63,839 bases of DNA from SHLQ01 sp964441145 (GCA_964441145.1 CAYTUB010000003.1:1-63839); one strand, 5' to 3'. Numbered from the stretch's first letter, positions 9,537 to 17,245 are shown. Program-made: numbers and translations. Notes: generated from the letters alone by a model not told the origin.

Positions 9537-9563
9537 AGTCCCACCCGGAAACCGGGTGGGACT
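9537..9563 (-). terminator. Intrinsic terminator of the large secreted repeat protein gene
   Basis: A perfect 12-bp inverted repeat (AGTCCCACCCGG / CCGGGTGGGACT) with an AAA loop lies 27 bp beyond the stop of the 867-residue protein. On the minus strand it is followed by TTTGCGGTTTT, a discontinuous U tract. It is well placed to end that transcript. Confidence 0.8.
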
Positions 9564-9589
9564 CTGTGTGAGGCGGGACTTAGTGTGTG

Positions 9590-12193
9590 TTAGCGGAGGT
9601 GAGTTCCGCAGAGTTCGAACTCAACAGAGTTCGCCAATCCGGTGAAGCCGGTTACACGGCTGAAGTGCAGCACGGTGATCTCGCCGCCGCGGTCAGCGGT
9701 GAACTCGATCGTTCCGAGCCCGATTGGGGTCGGACCAAAGAGCTGCTCGCCTACTCGCACCCAGACCTGCTCATTTGGCTGGTCAGGAGACTCGCCAGGC
9801 TCGGTCGTGGTGATGCGGATGGTCGAACCAGCTTCGGCGATGATGCCGGAGTTCCATTCGACCTGACCACCAGCGTGGAGTCGTGGGCCTTCGATGTTTG
9901 TTTGACATGCAGGACCCTGGTCGAGCGAGATGCCAGTTCCGCAGAACTCGATCTCAACCGAGTTCGGTTGCGACGTATCGCCGGTGACGACCGAGTAGTG
10001 AACAAAGGACAAGCGTCCGGTGTTCGACACATCGATCTCGATGGTGCCAAGCTCGATCGGGGTCGGGCCGTACATGACGTCGCCAACAAAGACGTAGACC
10101 TGCTCGTTTGGCTGACCGGGTGAGCCACCAGGCTCTTCGGTCTCCACAATGAGAGTCGATCCAGCTTCGGCGATGTAACCGGTATCCCAGATCACGCGGT
10201 CGCCAGCAAAGAGTCGCGGACCACGAATGTCTGCAACACACGGAGGTCCGGGGACGATACCGATGTGGTTCGATGGGTCGTCGTCGGTGACTGGGTCGCC
10301 GATTGGGGCTCCGGTTTCTGGGTCGAGGGGTTGGCCGGTGGCGGTTGCCACGTTGGTGACTTGTCCCTCTTCGACGGTTGCTGTGGTTTCGCAGGTTTCT
10401 GAGTCGCCGACCTGAAGGTTTGCGATGTCACAGATGAAGCCGAGGACGTCATCGTTGACGGTGATGTCTGCGAGTGGCACGTTGCCGGTGTTTGCTACGA
10501 CGAAGGTGAACTCGGCGGTTTCGCCGACGATGAGTTCGACGCCGGGGGCGTCGTCAGCGTCTTGACCGTTGGTCGCCTTCTCGATGCTGATTCCTGGTGC
10601 AGGAATGAACGGGACGATACCGGTGTGGTTCGATGGGTCGTCGTCGGTGACTGGGTCGCCGATTGGGGCTCCGGTTTCTGGGTCGAGGGGTTGGCCGGTG
10701 GCGGTTGCCACGTTGGTGACTTGTCCCTCTTCGACGGTTGCTGTGGTTTCGCAGGTTTCTGAGTCGCCGACCTGAAGGTTTGCGATGTCACAGATGAAGC
10801 CGAGGACGTCATCGTTGACGGTGATGTCTGCGAGTGGCACGTTGCCGGTGTTTGCTACGACGAAGGTGAACTCGGCGGTTTCGCCGACGATGAGTTCGAC
10901 GCCGGGGGCGTCGTCAGCGTCTTGACCGTTGGTCGCCTTCTCGATGCTGATTCCTGGTGCAGGAACGAACGATACGAGGCCGGCATCGATGGTCAGGTCC
11001 TGATCTCCAGGTCCCAAGGTCACTGGTTCGCTGCGTCCGGTTGCGGGATCAGCATTGCTGTCCACGGCGGTGTCCGCACCGGTGAATTGCGTGGTGATGG
11101 AGAGGCCGTCAGGTACATCGAATCCGACCGTGAAGGTTCCGGGATTGACGACGAAGCCAAAGTTTCCGTTCTCGTCGGTGTCGGTGACATCGATAAGTTC
11201 GCCGGTCTCATCAAAGAGGGTGACGGCCACGTTAGGAACTCCGGGCTCACCCGGGTCGTTGATGCCGTTGGCGTTCTCGTCGAGGAAGACCTGGTCGCCG
11301 AGGTCTGCGCTGATTGGCACAGAAAGGAACGAACCAGCAGCGGTGAGGTTGTCCTCGCCAATGTTGAGATCAGAGCTAGATCCAACGAAGGCGTTGACAC
11401 CAAGGTCGAGTCGGCCGTCGCTACCGGTCAGCGTCGAGAGGTTGCTGATCGTGAACTCGAGATCAGGGTTCTCTGCGTCTGGCGCTTCGGTCGGAATTGT
11501 TCCGGTGTTGTTCGGGAGAGGTGCGCCAAAGGCAGGCATCACGAAGGGTACGAAGTCCAAGCCCGGTGTGAGCTCGTTGATCGAGAATCCGGAGATATCC
11601 AGCCCCTGTGGCACGCCTGCGACGATGTCGCCGCTGCCGTCTTGATCGATATCAAAGACCACAACGACGAACTCGGTGCCGCCAAGGTTTGGCTCATCGG
11701 TACCGTCGAATCCAACGTCGATCCACTCTTGAGCCCACGTTGAAGGGTCGCCGTTACCTTCAGGGTCACCAAGGACGCCGAAGCTGTTGACGAGAACGTG
11801 GAGTTCATCGGTCAGTGGGTCGTAGGTCAGCTGGACATCTTCGATGTCCCAGCCGGTTTCGAAGCCTTCTGGGGCTTGATCAGGGATGGCGCCGTCGCGG
11901 ACGGGTTGGTCCGTGAGCACGATTGTTTGCGCGTTAGCGATTGCTTGTTGCACCGTGTTGATTCCGGTTGCCTCGGCTTCAGGGATCTCGATGTCGGCTG
12001 CCGCCGAATCAAAGCTCTCAGCGGCTTGTTCCGCGAGTGCAGTCGAGGCAGATTCTGCCCTCTCTACCTCACGAGATTCAGCAGCATCGAGAACTTGTGT
12101 CTCGACTTCAGCGCTGCCATTTGGAGCACCGGCGATTGTGATGCCAGCAAGCAGCGCCGCTCCCGCCAGTAGTAGTGTCAATTTGGATTTCAT
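9590..12193 (-). CDS. Secreted multidomain repeat protein (SdrD-B-like and DUF11-like domains)
   Basis: An 867-residue exported protein with a Sec signal peptide (cleavage likely after GSA near residue 28). Residues 30-75 are a charged helical stretch. Residues about 95-290 form a beta domain with Asp-rich loops ('DIDQDGSGDI'). An SdrD B-like domain follows ('LGDQVFLDENANGINDPGEPG'), with Ca-binding style Asp/Asn. Next are two almost identical 120-residue DUF11/CARDB-like repeats beginning 'PAPGISIEKATNGQDADD'. The C-terminus has two related roughly 95-residue repeats, each with paired Cys ('PCVADIRGPRLFAG', 'ACQTNIEGPRLHAG'). There is no sortase motif or membrane anchor. It is probably a surface or adhesive protein. 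Confidence 0.85.
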   Translation of the reverse strand: MKSKLTLLLAGAALLAGITIAGAPNGSAEVETQVLDAAESREVERAESASTALAEQAAESFDSAAADIEIPEAEATGINTVQQAIANAQTIVLTDQPVRDGAIPDQAPEGFETGWDIEDVQLTYDPLTDELHVLVNSFGVLGDPEGNGDPSTWAQEWIDVGFDGTDEPNLGGTEFVVVVFDIDQDGSGDIVAGVPQGLDISGFSINELTPGLDFVPFVMPAFGAPLPNNTGTIPTEAPDAENPDLEFTISNLSTLTGSDGRLDLGVNAFVGSSSDLNIGEDNLTAAGSFLSVPISADLGDQVFLDENANGINDPGEPGVPNVAVTLFDETGELIDVTDTDENGNFGFVVNPGTFTVGFDVPDGLSITTQFTGADTAVDSNADPATGRSEPVTLGPGDQDLTIDAGLVSFVPAPGISIEKATNGQDADDAPGVELIVGETAEFTFVVANTGNVPLADITVNDDVLGFICDIANLQVGDSETCETTATVEEGQVTNVATATGQPLDPETGAPIGDPVTDDDPSNHTGIVPFIPAPGISIEKATNGQDADDAPGVELIVGETAEFTFVVANTGNVPLADITVNDDVLGFICDIANLQVGDSETCETTATVEEGQVTNVATATGQPLDPETGAPIGDPVTDDDPSNHIGIVPGPPCVADIRGPRLFAGDRVIWDTGYIAEAGSTLIVETEEPGGSPGQPNEQVYVFVGDVMYGPTPIELGTIEIDVSNTGRLSFVHYSVVTGDTSQPNSVEIEFCGTGISLDQGPACQTNIEGPRLHAGGQVEWNSGIIAEAGSTIRITTTEPGESPDQPNEQVWVRVGEQLFGPTPIGLGTIEFTADRGGEITVLHFSRVTGFTGLANSVEFELCGTHLR
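10251..10970. repeat. 360-bp tandem duplication (two copies, near-identical)
   Basis: Copy 1 is 10251-10610 and copy 2 is 10611-10970. The copies line up without gaps over exactly 360 bp, and I see only two differences (10263 A versus 10623 G, and 10606 T versus 10966 C). The unit encodes one complete 120-residue DUF11-like domain in frame, so copy number can change without breaking the gene. Confidence 0.92.
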
Positions 12194-12297
12194 GTGAATT
12201 CTCCTCCACAGCCGCCCGGTGTGAAATGCTCCCGTCGGCCCTTCAATGTCAAAAATGAGACCTTTGGGCTATTGGGTTCGTTTCCTACAATGAGTGG

Positions 12298-13203
12298 GTG
12301 ACGATCTCTCTTCCGCTTGCCAGTGAGTCGGTGCGATGCGTTGACTTCGCTATAGCGAACACCGTCGATCCCGGCGGTTCGGCCTTAGCCCCAGATGTCG
12401 TGGTGCTCGTCGAGGTCGACGAACCGTGGCCAAAGCCCGTTGGCAAGCATGAGGCGATGGTCGAGCTGGTGAGGGCGTGCCAGGAGTGGCCAGAAAACGT
12501 TCGACTTCTCGCGGCGGTGCCCCAAAGCGACGATCCACTCCGGGTCATCGCGTTTCGCCCAGCAGCCGGCGGGGCGACCCGCTCAGAGCGGCCAATGTGT
12601 GCCGACCCTGTGGGCGCCCTCCAAGAGGTCCTCGATGACACATCGCCCGACACGGCCTTCGTCGGCGAAGGCATCACCTCAATGTTGGTGTGCACGCAAG
12701 GGAGCCATGACGTGTGTTGTGGAATCGATGGGGCGGCCTTTGCCGATTGGGCAGAGCAGAACCTCGACGTCGAAGTATTTCGTGTGAGCCACACAGGGGG
12801 CCACCGCTTTGCTCCGACGGCCATGACGCTTCCCGACGGACGCATGTGGGCATACCTAGATCCGGCGAGCGCCACCGAGATCATCGATACGCGCAGCGAC
12901 GCTGGCAACGTCGCCAACCGTTGCCGCGGATGGTGGGGCGCTCCAACTGGTCCAGCACAAGTCGGCGAACGGGCGGTGTTTGCGGCCAAGGGATTTTCAC
13001 TCGACAGCCAACAGCGGTCTGTAATGGTCGAGGACGGCGTCGATGCGTCTACCGTCCGGGTCGTCGTCGATGACGAGACCTATGAAGTCACGGTCGCTCT
13101 CGGCCGGGAGGTCCCCACGATCATGTGCTCGGCACCGGGTGGTCAACCGGTAAAGCCCGGTCGTGAGTGGGTCGTCACGGCTGGCCCGACAAGGCTGGCC
13201 TAA
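12298..13203 (+). CDS. Sucrase/ferredoxin-like family protein
   Basis: A 301-residue protein of the Suc_Fer-like family (PF06999), a thioredoxin-fold ferredoxin type. Key features are 'CTQGSHDVCCGIDGAAFA' (three Cys around residues 137-146) and 'VSHTGGHRFAPTAMTLPDG', the conserved His-Thr-Gly-Gly-His-Arg motif. A further Cys occurs in 'NRCRGWWG'. Family members are thought to bind a 2Fe-2S cluster, but the physiological role is unclear. The start is GTG 12298; no in-frame ATG lies nearby. It is divergent from the large secreted protein gene and 17 bp upstream of a lipoprotein gene. Confidence 0.8.
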   Translation: MTISLPLASESVRCVDFAIANTVDPGGSALAPDVVVLVEVDEPWPKPVGKHEAMVELVRACQEWPENVRLLAAVPQSDDPLRVIAFRPAAGGATRSERPMCADPVGALQEVLDDTSPDTAFVGEGITSMLVCTQGSHDVCCGIDGAAFADWAEQNLDVEVFRVSHTGGHRFAPTAMTLPDGRMWAYLDPASATEIIDTRSDAGNVANRCRGWWGAPTGPAQVGERAVFAAKGFSLDSQQRSVMVEDGVDASTVRVVVDDETYEVTVALGREVPTIMCSAPGGQPVKPGREWVVTAGPTRLA

Positions 13204-13220
13204 GCGCATACGATCTTCCC

Positions 13221-14027
13221 ATGGAAGGACGACGTTGGCTTCTCGTTTCGCTGTTGATGCTCGCACTCGTTGCCGTCAGCTGTTCGAGTGACTCCGAGGT
13301 AGCGGGCGCGCCAACGGTCATCGGTGGACCTGAAGCGGTTGAGAGCCAGAACGAAACGGCGACTTCATCGACCACGTCCACTCCACCGGTGTCTCTTGAA
13401 CCAGCCGACCCCGTCATCCGAACGGCCGAGAATACGGACCCGGTCGTGGAGACCAATTGGGTAGCTCGTACGTTTATGGATGACACACGGATCGACATCG
13501 TCTGGTCGCCCGTCGAAGGCGCCGACACGTATCGCCTGTTCCGTTTGCCGACGCGAGAAGCGGACTACGAAGCGATTGCGCTGGGTGACCTCGACGGATT
13601 CGAGGAGGTCTACGAGGGCCTCGAGTTCGGCTTTGTCGACCCCAACGCCCCGGCGAACACGTTTCTGACCTACGTGCTCATCGCCGAAGTCGGCGACACG
13701 ACGACCGAGCCGCGTTGGACCGAAGCACTGAGTATTCGCGACGTGACACCGCCCACCCCGATCACAGGACTTCGCGGGACGCTCACCGGTGAAGGGGTAC
13801 TTCTCGAATGGGAACCGTCATTCGACGATGTCGAATTCGCCGCCTACTCCGTGAACGTTTTCGCAGATGACGGCAGCTTGCAATACATCGGAGGTGGAAC
13901 CGAAGAGAACCAGACATCGTTCATCGACAACGCCGCATCGAGCGGATCTGTCACCTACCTCGTTCAAGCCTTCGACTTTCATGACAACGGTTCGGAATTT
14001 GCCGAGGTCACCGTTGAGGTCCCCTAG
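13221..14027 (+). CDS. Lipoprotein with fibronectin type III-like domain
   Basis: 268 residues from ATG 13221 (MEGRRWLLVSLLMLALVAVSC); the longer open frame from 13167 is not needed. The lipobox Cys is at residue 21. A short Ser/Thr linker precedes beta-sandwich modules whose 'IDIVWSPVEGADTYRLFRL' and 'GVLLEWEPSFDDVEFAAYSVN' look like two FN3-type repeats. It lies 9 bp upstream of the ECF sigma factor gene on the same strand and could be part of that operon, for example as an extracytoplasmic input, though that is only positional inference. Confidence 0.75.
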   Translation: MEGRRWLLVSLLMLALVAVSCSSDSEVAGAPTVIGGPEAVESQNETATSSTTSTPPVSLEPADPVIRTAENTDPVVETNWVARTFMDDTRIDIVWSPVEGADTYRLFRLPTREADYEAIALGDLDGFEEVYEGLEFGFVDPNAPANTFLTYVLIAEVGDTTTEPRWTEALSIRDVTPPTPITGLRGTLTGEGVLLEWEPSFDDVEFAAYSVNVFADDGSLQYIGGGTEENQTSFIDNAASSGSVTYLVQAFDFHDNGSEFAEVTVEVP

Positions 14028-14036
14028 CCTGCAGTG

Positions 14037-14561
14037 ATGAGCGAAACGGTTGCTGGCGCACTAGCGCAACGAATAGAGACGTTGTTTCGCGAGCACATCG
14101 ACGCGGTGTACAACGTGGCCTATCGGGTGGTGTGGAACCGCAGTGACGCTGAAGATGTCGTGCAGGCAACGTTCATCAAGGCCTTTACCCGCCTCGACCA
14201 GCTCGACGATTCAGGTCGGCTGCGACCGTGGCTGTTGCAAATTTCCTACCGCGAGGCACTCACGGTGCTGCGTCGCCGCCGAGATGTCCCCACCGACCCA
14301 ATGGAGCTTCCCGACACTCCTCGCTCGACAGACTCACCCGAAGACGCTGTCATTTCCAATGACATCGCCGGCCTGATCGGGCAGGCACTGCGCCGCCTCG
14401 GTGACGACGAACGTCTCGCGGTTGTGCTGCGAGACGTTGAAGAGTTGCCGATGCGTGAAGTCGCTGAGGTGCTCGATATCAGTCTGTCCGCAGCAAAGAT
14501 GCGGGTGCACCGGGGTCGACAGTCGCTGCGTCACCTGCTTGAAGCAATGGAGGTTCGCTAA
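14037..14561 (+). CDS. ECF-family RNA polymerase sigma factor
   Basis: A 174-residue sigma factor with region 2 ('FREHIDAVYNVAYRVVWNRSDAEDVVQATFIKA', given in parts: 'DAVYNVAYRVVW' and 'DAEDVVQATFIKA') and region 4 ('LRRLGDDERLAVVLRDVE', 'EVAEVLDISLSAAKMRVHR'). There is no region 1 or 3, as expected for ECF type. A GTG at 14034 is directly in front of ATG 14037. The anti-sigma factor starts 3 bp after its stop. It lies next to and convergent with the five-gene redox operon whose upstream region carries an ECF-like promoter, so it is a candidate controller of that operon. Confidence 0.9.
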   Translation: MSETVAGALAQRIETLFREHIDAVYNVAYRVVWNRSDAEDVVQATFIKAFTRLDQLDDSGRLRPWLLQISYREALTVLRRRRDVPTDPMELPDTPRSTDSPEDAVISNDIAGLIGQALRRLGDDERLAVVLRDVEELPMREVAEVLDISLSAAKMRVHRGRQSLRHLLEAMEVR

Positions 14562-14563
14562 CT

Positions 14564-14821
14564 ATGCAATGTCATGAACTCGCTGAACGCCTGACCGATT
14601 TTCTCGAAGGCGACCTCACGGCGCCAGAAGAAGCAGCAGCTCTCGAACATCTTTCGACGTGCAGCCACTGCGAGACGGTGCTTGCAGATACCAAGGCGGT
14701 CAGGGCGATGACCACCGAGCATGGTCGAGCCGAGCTGTCCGACGCCGATCGCGATCGGATGCTCGGTTCCTTGCTCGACGAAGCGGCGTCGGCGCACCCG
14801 GGACAGTCCGAGGCGGATTAG
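14564..14821 (+). CDS. Zinc-finger anti-sigma factor (ZAS)
   Basis: An 85-residue cytoplasmic protein with the zf-HC2 signature: His near residue 28, then Cys-x2-Cys in 'HLSTCSHCETV'. These are the His-x3-Cys-x2-Cys zinc ligands of the ZAS fold. No transmembrane segment is present, so it resembles soluble RsrA-type redox-sensing anti-sigma factors rather than membrane ones. That fits control of a thiol/selenol redox regulon. Its stop overlaps the stop of the convergent peroxiredoxin-like gene. Confidence 0.85.
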   Translation: MQCHELAERLTDFLEGDLTAPEEAAALEHLSTCSHCETVLADTKAVRAMTTEHGRAELSDADRDRMLGSLLDEAASAHPGQSEAD

Positions 14822-15366
14822 TTGCGGGCGGTCTCGATTGTGTCGATCAGCGCCCAAACAGGTGGCCGGTCGTCTGGGCCCTTTCCCCAGTAGCCGTAGA
14901 TCAAGATCCCGTCGGGGTCGATGATGAAGTTGCCGCCGAGTTGGAGCGTGTCTTCGGTGGCTTTGCCTGGCAGCTCGAATCCCTGCTGTCGAAAGATTTC
15001 GATGTATCGACGGACCATTCGTAATCCCCAGACTCGACGAACGGTGCCCCGTCCAATGCCGAATGCTCGATAGGCAGAGAGGCTGGTGTCGGAGAGGACC
15101 GGGAACGGCAGTTCGTGGCGAGCGAGGTAGGGGGTGAGGTTTACCTGCTCGGCGAACGTGATGACGACGACGTCAGTGTCGTTGCCGAGGTCATCGAGGT
15201 GATCGCGAACTGCGTTCACATGGCTTGCGCACGGCAGTCAATGAATGTGGCGATGAAAGATCACCACGAGGTAACGGCCACGATGGTCGGCTGATTGCCA
15301 AGGTTGGCCCTCGGCCGTCTGCAGCAATAGCGGGGGAGCGGTCTCCCCCAGACGCGGTTGAATCAC
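14818..15366 (-). CDS. Peroxiredoxin-like selenoprotein (UGA-encoded Sec in a U-L-P-C motif)
   Basis: A 182-residue AhpC/TSA-like protein read through an in-frame UGA at 15240-15238. Before the UGA the frame encodes 'PRLGETAPPLLLQTAEG' and 'RGRYLVVIFHRHIH'. After it come 'LPCASHVNAVRDHL' and 'ITFAEQVN', a normal Prx-like continuation. UGA therefore sits at the first catalytic Cys of a UxxC (CxxC-equivalent) site. Sequence on both sides matches one thioredoxin-fold domain, so a pseudogene is unlikely. The start is GTG 15366, the only start codon between the upstream stop (15411) and the conserved domain. It overlaps the stop of a 19-codon ORF (GTGA). It is the last gene of the redox operon. 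Reduction of peroxides or disulfides is inferred from the fold. Confidence 0.85.
15199..15219 (-). promoter_or_regulatory. Candidate bacterial SECIS hairpin in the Prx-like selenoprotein gene
   Basis: On the mRNA, the stem GUGA-A-CGC pairs with GCG-A-UCAC (seven pairs, one A-A mismatch) around the loop AGUUC. The loop starts 26 nt after the UGA and has a G in its second position. Both features agree with the general bacterial SECIS pattern. The loop differs from the GGUC seen in the other two genes, so this is the weakest of the three. Confidence 0.5.
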
Positions 15367-15422
15367 GCTGTGGGTTGCTGGGTAGCAACGACTTGCACGA
15401 CAACTCCATCAGAGGTGTTCAT
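15363..15422 (-). CDS. 19-codon leader ORF translationally coupled to the Prx-like gene
   Basis: ATG 15422 is preceded by a strong ribosome binding site (AAGGGAGA, 5-6 nt away) and encodes MNTSDGVVVQVVATQQPTA. Its stop UGA overlaps the GTG start of the Prx-like gene (GTGA). The Prx-like gene has no ribosome binding site of its own, so ribosomes ending here would restart on it. An alternative is a one-base sequence error joining the two into one longer N-terminus. Confidence 0.5.
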   Translation of the reverse strand: MNTSDGVVVQVVATQQPTA

Positions 15423-15464
15423 TGGCTCTCCCTTGGCTACACGACTGCAGCTACATCATGGTGG

Positions 15465-16610
15465 CTACTTCGCGGGCAGGTTGTCGAGTGAGTTCATGAA
15501 CTTTCGGTCGATGCGATCCTTCAGCCTCCACATGGCTGGACCTTTGGTAAACCGCCCAAACTTGTCCGCGCCAGCTGACTGTCGGCCCAACGAAATCAGC
15601 TTGAGGTATTCGACCTGCGGATCGAAGGCCTCCAACCCTTTTCCCTTGAGCAGCGCTGGGATGTTCTTCGTCAGGAAGGGGGCCTCGCGAACGGCGAACA
15701 CTCCGGCCTTCGGGCGGGGGTCAAACGTGAGGTGAGCGCAATCACCTGCGGCAAAGATGTACGGGTCATTTGTGGTTTGCAGCGTCTCGCGTACATCGAG
15801 AAAACCGTTCGTTGTCGCGAGGCCGAGATCTGAGAGCCACGGAAGTGGGTACGCGCCAGCCGCACCGACAACAAAATCGGTGGGCAACTCCTCGGTCCCG
15901 TTGTCGCTCGAGAGCACAAGATGATCGGCTGCAACAGCGTCGACCTGGGTGTGTTCTCGGATGTCTACGTCGATAGCGGCCAATTCTTCGCGCAGCTCTC
16001 GGCGGGCTATGTCACTGCTCTCATCGAGAATCGCAGAACGATCGATGAGCGAGACGATGGGAACGTGACCCTGTTGTCGGAGGCGGAAACTCATCGCCAT
16101 AGCGAGCTCGCTTCCGCCGACGCCAGCACCGACGACGGCAATCCGAGGCTGGGTCGTGCGCGACGCCCAGCTGTCTACGAACTCTGTCCATCGCGATGCG
16201 AGCGACCCGAGGGGCTTGGCTGGCACGGCGTGTTCCTGAAACCCGGGCAACTGAGGAATCGCTGAGGTGATCCCGACATTGATCGAGCACACGTCGTAGG
16301 GGATGGAGCCGTGGCCATCTACCGCGACCGTCTTCGCCTCGCGGTCGATCGTTGTTGCTTTACCAAGCACGAGTTGTGCGTCAGCAAAGCGAGCGAGATC
16401 GACCAGGTTGTAGTCGAGTTCCTCACGCTTGTAGTGACCGGCGATAAATCCCGGGAGCATGCCGGTATATGGGGCGGTGGGTGCTGGGTTGATCACAGTG
16501 ACACGTACGCCATCTAGCGGGTTCATCCCCCAGGCATGAAGTACCAGGGCGTGGGCGTGGCCGCCGCCGATCAAAACGACGTTCTTGTGTGGCGCTGCTG
16601 TTGTTTGCAT
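15465..16610 (-). CDS. FAD-dependent pyridine nucleotide-disulfide oxidoreductase, SelD-N-terminal-like
   Basis: A 381-residue NDH-2-type flavoprotein. It has 'VVLIGGGHAHALVLHAWG' (FAD dinucleotide fold), 'PAPTAPYTGMLPGFIAGHY', 'IAVVGAGVGGSELAMAMSF' (NADH fold) and 'PYIFAAGDCAH' (second FAD motif). The 'GGGHAHALVL' and 'YTGMLPGFIAGHY' blocks are characteristic of TIGR03169, the family that in other bacteria is fused to the N-terminus of SelD (selenide, water dikinase). Here it stands alone between two selenoprotein genes. This neighbourhood supports a role in selenium or selenol redox chemistry, although the family's reaction is unknown. Confidence 0.85.
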   Translation of the reverse strand: MQTTAAPHKNVVLIGGGHAHALVLHAWGMNPLDGVRVTVINPAPTAPYTGMLPGFIAGHYKREELDYNLVDLARFADAQLVLGKATTIDREAKTVAVDGHGSIPYDVCSINVGITSAIPQLPGFQEHAVPAKPLGSLASRWTEFVDSWASRTTQPRIAVVGAGVGGSELAMAMSFRLRQQGHVPIVSLIDRSAILDESSDIARRELREELAAIDVDIREHTQVDAVAADHLVLSSDNGTEELPTDFVVGAAGAYPLPWLSDLGLATTNGFLDVRETLQTTNDPYIFAAGDCAHLTFDPRPKAGVFAVREAPFLTKNIPALLKGKGLEAFDPQVEYLKLISLGRQSAGADKFGRFTKGPAMWRLKDRIDRKFMNSLDNLPAK

Positions 16611-16678
16611 GGTTGATGTGTCCCGGGGAGGGGCGTGGTCTACGAGAGGGTCACAATCGCAGCGTGTCGAATCGATTG

Positions 16679-17245
16679 TTAGCTGTCGATGAGGGCTTGG
16701 ACTCGGGCTGCGAGTTCAACTTGATCAAAGCTGCCGACATTGACATCGACCGAGCCGTCGTCATTCACAAAGGCAAACGCTGGCTGATCAAAGATGTTGA
16801 GTTCTGACCAAATCACACCCTCGATATCAATCAGATGCTCAAAATTTCCAACAGCATTGTCTTCGACGAAGCTCGCCATGGAGGCAATGTCGTTGGATCG
16901 GCTCGGAAGGCCGATGAAGGTGACCTGGTCACCGAGTTCTCGTTGCACCGCTGCGACCGCAGGGGCTTCTGCACGACAACGAACTCACCACGGAGCCCAG
17001 AACCAGACGACCACGTCTTGGCCCTCAAGGCTGTTGGTGTCGATTTGTGCGCCGCCGACCGTGTTGCTCACCAACGTTGGTAAGCCCGGACCGCCGGCAC
17101 GCTCTTCCTGGACGACCGCAGCATCACCAGAATCAACTGGCGCTGCGGTAGCGGATTCGTCTGCGGCAGTGCCGCACGCCGATGCAAAGAGCGCAAGGCA
17201 TAGACCTGCAGCACCGATACGGAGACGCGTTCTATTGTTCGTCAT
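16679..17245 (-). CDS. Thioredoxin-like (TlpA/MPT53-type) selenoprotein lipoprotein, U-V-R-C active site
   Basis: A 188-residue protein read through an in-frame UGA at 16987-16985. The first part is a lipoprotein signal (lipobox FASAC, Cys 24), an Ala/Glu spacer, then 'GQDVVVWFWAPW'. UGA follows as residue 87, then 'VRCRAEAPAVAAV', giving WAPW-U-V-R-C-R-A-E-A-P. This is the standard WAPWCxxCRAEAP active site with Sec for the first Cys. Downstream are 'QVTFIGL' and the cis-Pro motif in 'NIFDQPAFAFVNDDG'. The fold is complete on both sides of the UGA. It is extracytoplasmic and encoded just after CcdA, which would deliver its electrons. The likely job is reduction of disulfides or peroxides outside the membrane. 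Confidence 0.88.
16947..16966 (-). promoter_or_regulatory. SECIS-like hairpin with GGUC loop in the thioredoxin-like gene
   Basis: On the mRNA, GCC-C-CUGC pairs with GCAG-C-GGU (seven pairs including one G-U, one C-C mismatch). The apical loop is GGUC, starting 26 nt after the UGA. GGUC is the apical loop bound by SelB in E. coli fdhF. The loop is at 16955-16958. Confidence 0.7.

Noticed and set aside
10922..11743. Plus-strand ORF of 273 codons within the secreted repeat gene
   Set aside because: It is antisense to a clear multidomain protein with signal peptide and terminator; no domain is seen in it.
14818..17245. The UGA-interrupted genes could be pseudogenes or the organism could read UGA as Trp
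   Set aside because: UGA is a normal stop for many other genes here, and all three interruptions fall on the catalytic Cys of redox enzymes with intact flanking domains. Random decay or a Trp code would not give that.
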